Shown here: in pieces, positions 1 to 5,090 of the stretch
Numbering within the stretch: the first letter of the stretch is position 1
Layout: every line of letters starts with the position of its first letter
Assembly (NCBI RefSeq): GCF_048595215.1
Contig: NZ_JBMDWJ010000152.1
Coordinates: forward strand, 1-17,089
Direction: 5' to 3'
DNA from: Siphonobacter sp048595215
GTDB lineage: Bacteria > Bacteroidota > Bacteroidia > Cytophagales > Spirosomataceae
Length of the DNA: 17,089 nucleotides
Position numbers and translations under genes: made by a program
Notes under the pieces: generated by a model
Database searches by the model: none
Told to the model about the DNA's origin: nothing
The model's input: only the letters and a program-made list of their open reading frames with translations

Positions 1-111
1 AGGAAAGATAAAGCAGGAATAAATAAAAATAGCACTATAAAAAATATTCATTTTATAGATTACGAAAGTTCATCTATACAGAACGTAGCCGTTGCTTTGT
101 TAACGGGTTGA
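1..111 (+). CDS. C-terminal end of an unidentified protein (cut by the window edge)
   Basis: Frame 1 is open from the first base to a TGA at 109-111, giving 36 residues that end in ...NVAVALLTG. No start lies inside the window and no family can be recognised from such a short, lysine- and isoleucine-rich tail. A long perfect palindrome starts 11 bases after the stop, which is what one expects at the end of a transcription unit and supports this being a real gene end. It could still be a chance open stretch in A/T-rich DNA. Confidence 0.45.
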   Translation, partial: RKDKAGINKNSTIKNIHFIDYESSSIQNVAVALLTG

Positions 112-121
112 GAGACGAATA

Positions 122-159
122 GATTAGAAGGTGTATTTAGCTAAATACACCTTCTAATC
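122..159. terminator. Perfect 38-bp palindrome, probable transcription terminator
   Basis: Bases 122-140 are exactly complementary to 141-159 with no spacer, so either strand can fold into a long hairpin with a small loop around TTTAGCTAAA. It lies 11 bases after the stop of the partial left-hand gene and downstream of the convergent cysteine desulfurase, so it is placed to stop transcription from both sides. A T-rich stretch (TCATTTATT) follows on the plus strand. Confidence 0.6.
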
Positions 160-192
160 ATTTATTGGAGTACTAAAAAATTCGATAAGAGT

Positions 193-212
193 AAGATCTA
201 AAAAGAGATCTT
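193..212 (-). terminator. Hairpin after the cysteine desulfurase, possible terminator
   Basis: AAGATCT (193-199) and AGATCTT (206-212) form a 7-bp stem with a 6-base loop, 18 bases beyond the stop of the minus-strand desulfurase gene. In that direction the loop holds a run of T and further T-rich sequence follows about 15 bases later. The stem is A/T-rich, so it is a weaker terminator than others in the window. Confidence 0.4.
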
Positions 213-229
213 CTGACTAGTGAGAAGGG

Positions 230-1375
230 TTAAGCCACTAAACTAACTTCCTCCACTTGATACAATTCCGTAAGAATGGTTAACGCAGTATCGATTTCCT
301 GCCGAGTATTTTCCGATCCGAAGGAAAACCGTACGTTTTCTTTTCCGAAGCTGGAGGGGATTGCCTGAAGTACGTGGGAGCCGCCCGCTAGGTTGGAGCA
401 GGCACTGCCGCCAGAAACGGCAATTCCGCGAGCATCCAGGGCTTCGACCAGCGAGCAGGGAGCATCCAGAATGGGGAAGGCGACATTAATCAGTCCGGGT
501 AAGGTCTCGTCGATGCTTTGACATCGACCATTGAACGCAATACCAGGAATCTGTTCGCGTAAACCACCAATAAAATGACGTTTCAGCGAATCCAGGTTAG
601 CGATGTTCTGCTGTTGCTGGGTGATGGCCAGCTCCAATGCTTTGGTCAGGCCCACAATGCCCGGCACGTTTTCAGTACCCCCGCGTTGGCCGCCTTCCTG
701 TCCGCCGCCGCTGAGCAAGGCCGGTAGCCGATGCCCCCGACGGGCGATCAGAAATCCAACGCCTTTCGGACCGCGAAATTTGTGGGCCGAAGCCGTGGCG
801 AAATCAACGGCGTCCAGGGCTACATGGACTTTGCCCAGGCTCTGAACGGTGTCGGTATGAAAGTAGGCACCGTAGTGCTGGGTTAAGGCACCCACTTCTT
901 CCAGGTTCAGTAAGTTACCGAGTTCGTTATTGGCGTGCATGAGGCTGACGAGTCCTTTGGGGTGCTTTTCCAGCCAGCGGGTCAGGTCGGGAATTGAAAC
1001 CCGTCCCTGCTCGTCGAGTGCAACGTAATCAAGCTGAATCTGACCCGCCTGCTCTAACTGCCGTAGCGGTAGCAAGACGGCTTTATGTTCAATTTTTGAG
1101 GTCAGGACGTGACGAATCCCATATTGCTGAATGCTGCTCTTGAGGGCAAAATTATCGGCTTCGGTACCCCCGGAAGTGAAGATGATTTCTTCGGGAGAAA
1201 GGGCTAGTAAATCAGCGATTTGACGACGACTGGACTGAATCACGCGTTTCGCTTCCCGCCCCGCCCGGTGATTGGAAGACGGATTTCCGAAATGTTGCGT
1301 GAAATAGGGTAAAATCGTTTCCAGAACGGCTGGAGATAGAGACGTAGTAGCGGAGTTATCGAAATAAATAGACAT
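230..1375 (-). CDS. Cysteine desulfurase (NifS/IscS-type, class V aminotransferase fold)
   Basis: This is a PLP enzyme that removes sulfur from L-cysteine as an enzyme-bound persulfide, leaving alanine, and supplies sulfur for Fe-S clusters, thiolated tRNA or cofactors in the cytoplasm. The 381 residues match the usual family length. Visible marks are the N-terminal YFDNSATT, the GGTEADN cofactor-phosphate region near residue 69, His97 (which stacks on PLP), Asp175 in HTDTVQ, the Schiff-base lysine Lys199 in SAHKFRGPKG, RGGTENV, and the persulfide cysteine Cys326 in GGSACSN. I chose the ATG at 1375 because the protein then begins MSIYFDNS, as in relatives; an upstream TTG would add only three residues. 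No iscU, iscA or suf gene is adjacent, so it stands alone. Its leader carries a SAM-I riboswitch, which suggests control by methionine/SAM supply. The chemistry is secure; which sulfur pathway it feeds is not. Confidence 0.95.
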   Translation of the reverse strand: MSIYFDNSATTSLSPAVLETILPYFTQHFGNPSSNHRAGREAKRVIQSSRRQIADLLALSPEEIIFTSGGTEADNFALKSSIQQYGIRHVLTSKIEHKAVLLPLRQLEQAGQIQLDYVALDEQGRVSIPDLTRWLEKHPKGLVSLMHANNELGNLLNLEEVGALTQHYGAYFHTDTVQSLGKVHVALDAVDFATASAHKFRGPKGVGFLIARRGHRLPALLSGGGQEGGQRGGTENVPGIVGLTKALELAITQQQQNIANLDSLKRHFIGGLREQIPGIAFNGRCQSIDETLPGLINVAFPILDAPCSLVEALDARGIAVSGGSACSNLAGGSHVLQAIPSSFGKENVRFSFGSENTRQEIDTALTILTELYQVEEVSLVA

Positions 1376-1448
1376 GCGATGCAAGAGCTGATGAAGGTGA
1401 ATGATCAGATGAAATGGTCAAACCCGTGGTGAATCCAGGAGCGACCAG

Positions 1449-1468
1449 ACGTGACGGAAATCTCACGT
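1449..1468 (-). promoter_or_regulatory. Hairpin in the desulfurase leader
   Basis: ACGTGA (1449-1454) and TCACGT (1463-1468) form a perfect 6-bp stem with an 8-base loop in the roughly 180-base stretch between the SAM riboswitch and the start codon. No T run follows, so it is not a standard terminator. It may be part of the riboswitch expression platform. Confidence 0.3.
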
Positions 1469-1491
1469 TCGTGCCAAACGAGAAACAATGC

Positions 1492-1545
1492 TTAGCTTCT
1501 AAGAATGAAGCAGGCCGGTCGATTTCGAGTCGGGGAGAGTGCCAT
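1492..1545 (-). other. 17-codon open frame in the leader between riboswitch and desulfurase
   Basis: An ATG at 1545 opens nine bases after the last riboswitch helix and reads MALSPTRNRPACFILRS before a TAA at 1492-1494. It could be an upstream ORF of the desulfurase mRNA, but no ribosome-binding signal is visible and a frame this short arises easily by chance. Confidence 0.15.
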
Positions 1546-1553
1546 GCGGTATT

Positions 1554-1657
1554 GGGTTTATAGTTCCTAATGTGTTAGGCAGGTTAGCACTGATTCCATG
1601 TCGGAAAGTTGCTAAGGATTCGCAGAGCCTGTCTCTCCTCCTTTCTGTATAAGCCCC
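1554..1657 (-). ncRNA. SAM-I (S-box) riboswitch aptamer
   Basis: Read on the minus strand, all helices of the SAM-I aptamer are present. P1 pairs GGGCTTATA (1656-1648) with TATAAACCC (1562-1554), with one mismatch. P2 pairs AAGGA with TCCTT around the kink-turn region, and contains an AGAG/CUCU stem whose loop holds CAGG. The invariant AGCAAC follows. P3 is TTCC/GGAA. The joining strand GTGCTAACCTG supplies CCTG, which complements the P2 loop CAGG as the expected pseudoknot. P4 is CCTAA-CACA-TTAGG. These match the family consensus in order and spacing. It binds S-adenosylmethionine and normally lowers expression of the downstream gene, here the cysteine desulfurase starting at 1375. The switching mechanism (termination or translation) is not clear. 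Confidence 0.9.
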
Positions 1658-1684
1658 AACTACCCGTAGTAATTGAAGACGTTG

Positions 1685-1717
1685 CAAAGATACGTGTAAG
1701 AAAAAATACGAAACAAA
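1685..1717 (-). promoter_or_regulatory. Promoter of the riboswitch-desulfurase unit
   Basis: On the minus strand TATCTTTG (1692-1685) matches the Bacteroidota -7 consensus TAnnTTTG, with a TTTG -33 element at 1717-1714 and 21 bases between them. Transcription would begin near 1681, about 25 bases before the first helix of the SAM riboswitch, so the whole aptamer is transcribed. Confidence 0.7.
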
Positions 1718-2200
1718 TAAAATCTATAGAATTTATAGATTATTAAATAATTTTGAAGTAATCTATTGATTATGAATAGATTGTATTTCGATATTGGGGT
1801 TGGTAAGGTATTGGTGCATTACTAAGCAGAAAGCAACGGGCTTAGCTTAATAAAGACTTTTGTCGCAGGATAGAAAAATGGAGTTTACGAAGCCTACTGA
1901 TACTGATTACTAGGTTTGTAGCGAATGTTATGAACAAGGGCATCGAAATTAATAAACGTATGTAATAACTAGTTACCAATAATGAAGCTGATCTAGCTTA
2001 GTTAGTAAGTACTAACTCATTGGCTCAAGGATTTGAAAAATACATATAATTTAATTACAAAATAATTATCATTGTAAAAGACGTCTAACATTACTTAATT
2101 TTATAACTGATTAAGCAAGTAAATGCTAGGTCTTGATTAAATAGGAATCGAATTTTAAAAATCATAATGCAAGCTACTTGCATGAAGTAGACCCCATACT
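1718..2200. other. A/T-rich intergenic stretch without a recognisable gene
   Basis: About 480 bases hold no credible coding frame on either strand. It is A/T-rich and contains several short palindromes: TAACTAGTTA at 1966-1975, AGTTAGTA/TACTAACT at 2000-2017, and the pair of overlapping palindromes at 2167-2190 just before the next gene. I could not identify a promoter with confidence for the gene at 2201, nor any transposon remnant. Confidence 0.6.
2167..2190 (+). promoter_or_regulatory. Two overlapping palindromes just before the 2201 gene
   Basis: ATGCAAG-cta-CTTGCAT (2167-2183) and CTACTT-gcatg-AAGTAG (2174-2190) are both perfect and share bases, so as RNA only one can form at a time. 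They end 10 bases before the start codon. They could be a protein-binding site or alternative leader hairpins. Confidence 0.3.
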
Positions 2201-3211
2201 ATGAAAGGTTTTCTTTTCTATTTTTTGTTAGGTTTAATGTTATTTAGTAGTCTCATAGGCCCTAGCCAAGATAGAAGAGAACCTAAACAACTAAAAGCCA
2301 AAGGAGAGTATGTTCATCTAGCAACCCAATCCATATTTCCGGTCCAGTTCGATAATTTAACAAGAACGGAGGTTTATTCTTTTAATAAAGCAAATACAAA
2401 TATTGGTGTTGTGTATGAACATCAAATGGCAGATAAATATACAGTGGCCTCTATTCATATATATCCCGCTGGAGATGAAGGTTCAGAGGGTAGATTAAGA
2501 AATGAATACATAAGCTCAAGAAATGAAATATTTAAACCCGGTTCAAAAGTATACCAATCGCCAGTAAAATACGTTGATAACTACATCTGCAGCGGAATCA
2601 AGGCTGTTTGCCTGGATGAGTCAAATAAACAGCATTTATTAACCGTATATGAATGTGGTACCTGGTTTTTGAAGATAAGGATTACCTCTGATGAGCTGGA
2701 TGCAGATCAGGTTGCCAAACTCAGCGATCACCTAGTAAATACGTATAAACCCTCTAGACTAACCAGTTTAAAGCCCTTGCTGACAAAGCCTAATGTTTAT
2801 GTTGCTGAGGCTTCGTTTGCGGACGAACTATTATTAGGGTCTATTACCGGAAGTGCTTTTAAAAAATTGCAATGGGCTAATGAAAACATAGCAGAACTGG
2901 AGAAATCTTCCGGTTTTCCGGATCAGTATTTGGAAATGCATATCCAAGCTATGAAAGAATTGCTGGAATTCAGGAAGAAACATCCAAATATGCACGTAGG
3001 CGAGGTTTCTAAAACATATTTGGAGCAGATAGAATTAATTGTGAATTCAGGATTTATGGCCGAGTTTATTATGAGTAAATACCATGAAGTTTTAATTGTT
3101 CCTAGTTATATAAAGCTAGACTATGACGGTTTCGATAAGTGGCAGCGTTCTAATCCAATAACTATTGATTTTAATCGTTTTCATTATGTAATTTCCTATG
3201 GAAAAAAATAG
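2201..3211 (+). CDS. Secreted protein of unknown function
   Basis: I do not recognise this 336-residue protein. Residues 1-23 form a signal peptide: a lysine, then a strongly hydrophobic FLFYFLLGLMLFSSLIG stretch. There is no lipobox cysteine, so the product is probably released to the periplasm or outside. The mature part is mixed alpha/beta with no further membrane segment. Residues about 40-185 have strand-like spacing and resemble, in general character only, domains that process a stress or lipoprotein-type fold; residues about 210-290 are helical (IAELEKSSGF..., LEMHIQAMKELLEFRKKH). Base composition is A/T-rich with many ATA, AGA and TTA codons, unlike the flanking housekeeping genes, which hints at recent acquisition. 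It stands alone, followed 40 bases later by a palindromic repeat. The start ATG follows directly from the signal peptide. Confidence 0.75.
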   Translation: MKGFLFYFLLGLMLFSSLIGPSQDRREPKQLKAKGEYVHLATQSIFPVQFDNLTRTEVYSFNKANTNIGVVYEHQMADKYTVASIHIYPAGDEGSEGRLRNEYISSRNEIFKPGSKVYQSPVKYVDNYICSGIKAVCLDESNKQHLLTVYECGTWFLKIRITSDELDADQVAKLSDHLVNTYKPSRLTSLKPLLTKPNVYVAEASFADELLLGSITGSAFKKLQWANENIAELEKSSGFPDQYLEMHIQAMKELLEFRKKHPNMHVGEVSKTYLEQIELIVNSGFMAEFIMSKYHEVLIVPSYIKLDYDGFDKWQRSNPITIDFNRFHYVISYGKK

Positions 3212-3251
3212 CATTTCTATGTTCTATTGGGTCCTATGAAGAATTCCTTCC

Positions 3252-3290
3252 GCCGTTCTTGGTGTTTAGTATAGCATCACCAAGAACGGC
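3252..3290. repeat. Palindromic repeat copy 1 (also found near 10240)
   Basis: GCCGTTCTTGGTG (3252-3264) and its exact complement (3278-3290) flank a 13-base loop, TTTAGTATAGCAT. Read on the minus strand, the loop and inner arms match the copies at 10240-10272 and 10295-10325, so this is one member of a dispersed family lying in the opposite orientation. It is 40 bases after the stop of the secreted protein and may also work as its terminator, though no long T run follows. Confidence 0.8.
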
Positions 3291-3352
3291 AGGGTATTAC
3301 TGCCAAGAGCACAAACGAGTAGGAAGCAATTTGTTATTTTTAGACTATAGAT

Positions 3353-3379
3353 TGTCCCTAATCGATCAGGCTGATCGTC
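3353..3379 (+). promoter_or_regulatory. Candidate ECF-type promoter and operator-like palindrome before the YCII gene
   Basis: TGTCCC (3353-3358) and CGTC (3376-3379) are 17 bases apart, a spacing usual for ECF sigma promoters. ECF42 factors are reported to prefer a TGTCGA-like -35 element, so this may be an autoregulated promoter. A perfect palindrome, CGATCAG-g-CTGATCG (3363-3377), fills the spacer and could be a regulator site. Both readings rest on motif resemblance only. Confidence 0.3.
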
Positions 3380-3407
3380 ATAGAGTAGAACAATAACTTT
3401 TCTCACC

Positions 3408-3749
3408 ATGAAAGAATTTGCTTTAATCTTCAGACTCAAAGACATCGCTGACTTCAAACCGTCACCTGAACAAATGCAGGAGAGACTGAATTGGCTTGAC
3501 AACATTGCGTCACAAAACAAGCTTGTAGATAAAGGAAATACGCTATTGCCACTACCAGGAAGTGCTAAAACAGTGCGACCAGACAATCTGGTAACCGATG
3601 GACCTTATACAGAAATTAAGGAATTTATTAGCGGTTATGTAGTCATTCGGGCCGAAGACATAAATGAAGCAGTAGAAATAGCAAAAAGGAACCCTATCTT
3701 TAGTATTGGGGGTAGTGTCGAAGTAAGAGAAGTTCTAAAACGTGACTAG
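3408..3749 (+). CDS. YCII-family protein with DGPF motif, partner of an ECF42 sigma factor
   Basis: The 113-residue cytoplasmic protein has the YCII (YciI-like) ferredoxin-like fold. Visible marks are the N-terminal strand MKEFALIFRL, the signature DGPYTEIKEFISGYVVIRA at residues 64-82 (the DGPFTE motif of this group) and a C-terminal strand SVEVREVLKRD. Its biochemical role is not established; the family has been suggested to act in small-molecule chemistry or stress responses. It ends two bases before the TTG start of the sigma factor gene, so the two are almost certainly co-transcribed and translationally linked. That pairing of a DGPF protein with an ECF42 sigma factor is the standard arrangement of the group. 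The ATG at 3408 is the only reasonable start. Codon use is A/T-rich, like the neighbouring genes. Confidence 0.9.
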   Translation: MKEFALIFRLKDIADFKPSPEQMQERLNWLDNIASQNKLVDKGNTLLPLPGSAKTVRPDNLVTDGPYTEIKEFISGYVVIRAEDINEAVEIAKRNPIFSIGGSVEVREVLKRD

Positions 3750-3751
3750 TA

Positions 3752-4996
3752 TTGAACGACTTAACCTTACAATCGGATCTTTTAACGCTTTTATTCCATC
3801 AGGAATATACTAAAATGACGGCAACTGTATGCCGTCATTTTAGTATCCGATCTGTTGAGATAGCGGAAGATATTGTTAGTGATACTTTTCTAAAAGCTTC
3901 TGAATACTGGGCAATTACTGGAGTGCCGGATAACCCTACTGCCTGGCTTTATACCGTAGCAATCAATAAATCAAAAGATTATGTAAAACGGCTTGTAATT
4001 TTTGAAAAATTAATACTAGATAAAAATCAGCAGGAAGAAATAATAATAGACCCAATTCTGGAAATCGATCCTCAACTACTAGAAGACAGCGAATTACAAA
4101 TGATTTTTACCCTTTGTGATTCTGTAAACTCTCAAGAGAATCAAATAGCTTTAGCCCTTCAAATTATATGTGGTTTTAGCGTAGAAGAAATTGCAACTGC
4201 TTTTCTTAGTAAAACGGAAACAATAAAAAAGCGTTTATTTAGAGCAAAGAATAATTTAAGGAATAGTCAATTTAAAATTAAGCCACTAACTGAAGCAGAA
4301 ATTAATTGTCGGATAGATTGCGTACTTAAGACATTATATATTTTATTTAACGAGGGTTACTATTCTAAAACTAGTGATCAGCTTATACGCAAGAAACTAT
4401 GTGCTGAAGCGATCAGGCTAGTATTGACATTAGTTGATAACCCATCTACCAGTACGAAAAATGCTAGAGCGTTGCTTGCATTGATGTACTTTCAAAGCTC
4501 AAGGCTCGATGCAAGGACCGATAACTGCGGGGAAACTATTCTATTCGAAGAACAGGATAGAAACCTGTGGGATCTGTCATTAATTGAAAGAGGTCAATAC
4601 TATTTGGCAAGTGCTTGTACAGGGGATGAAGTCTCAACATATCATCTAGAAGCTGCTATTTCTTATTGGCACAGTACCTCAATAGAAACTCCTAAATGGG
4701 AACCGATTCTGCAATTATATAATCGACTTGTAGTATTAAAATACTCGCCGGTAATAGCTTTGAATAGAATATTTGCTTTGTCTAAAGTCTATGGAAATAA
4801 GAGAGCTATTCGTGAAGCTGAAAAATTAAATTTTTTAGAAAATAGTTATTACCATCTATTACTAGGATACCTGTATACGGAAAATTACGTTTCTCTAGCG
4901 GTCAAGCATTACAGGAAGGCTATTACCTTAACTAAATCAAAAAGGGAGCGAAGTACATTAAATAAACTAATTAACCGTATCGCATTAGATAGTTAG
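3752..4996 (+). CDS. ECF42-type RNA polymerase sigma factor with C-terminal extension
   Basis: The 414-residue protein is a group IV sigma-70 factor that directs RNA polymerase to a small regulon. Region 2 covers roughly residues 10-80 (EYTKMTATVCRHF, AEDIVSDTFLKASEYW, NPTAWLYTVAINKSKDY). Region 4 covers about 115-170 (IICGFSVEEIATAFLSKTETIKKRLFRAKNNL, the helix-turn-helix). The remaining 240 residues are the long helical extension of this group, with the LYILFNEGYYS signature (DUF6596) and TPR-like repeats towards the end. No anti-sigma gene is adjacent; in ECF42 the extension is thought to provide the control. I accept the TTG start at 3752: the next ATG, at 3813, would cut off the first helix of region 2, and TTG sits two bases after the YCII stop. 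A two-sided hairpin terminator follows at 5052. Confidence 0.92.
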   Translation: MNDLTLQSDLLTLLFHQEYTKMTATVCRHFSIRSVEIAEDIVSDTFLKASEYWAITGVPDNPTAWLYTVAINKSKDYVKRLVIFEKLILDKNQQEEIIIDPILEIDPQLLEDSELQMIFTLCDSVNSQENQIALALQIICGFSVEEIATAFLSKTETIKKRLFRAKNNLRNSQFKIKPLTEAEINCRIDCVLKTLYILFNEGYYSKTSDQLIRKKLCAEAIRLVLTLVDNPSTSTKNARALLALMYFQSSRLDARTDNCGETILFEEQDRNLWDLSLIERGQYYLASACTGDEVSTYHLEAAISYWHSTSIETPKWEPILQLYNRLVVLKYSPVIALNRIFALSKVYGNKRAIREAEKLNFLENSYYHLLLGYLYTENYVSLAVKHYRKAITLTKSKRERSTLNKLINRIALDS

Positions 4997-5051
4997 GATT
5001 TTATTGGTGTTAGATTACGTCGAAGCAGTTTACTTATTCTTTAAAATGTCA

Positions 5052-5079
5052 AAAAAACGGGCCCTAAGACCCGTTTTTT
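5052..5079. terminator. Bidirectional intrinsic terminator
   Basis: AAAAAACGGG (5052-5061) pairs perfectly with CCCGTTTTTT (5070-5079) around an 8-base loop. The A run on one side and T run on the other let it stop the sigma factor transcript on the plus strand and the molybdenum hydroxylase transcript on the minus strand, whose gene ends at 5091. Confidence 0.9.
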
Positions 5080-5090
5080 CAATTACATGA

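Noticed and set aside
1499..1687. 62-codon minus-strand open frame upstream of the desulfurase
   Set aside because: It lies across the SAM-I riboswitch, and its composition is explained by the conserved RNA helices rather than by a protein.
3266..3586. 106-codon minus-strand frame over the repeat and the YCII gene
   Set aside because: It overlaps the DGPF motif of the YCII protein in antisense and includes part of the palindromic repeat.
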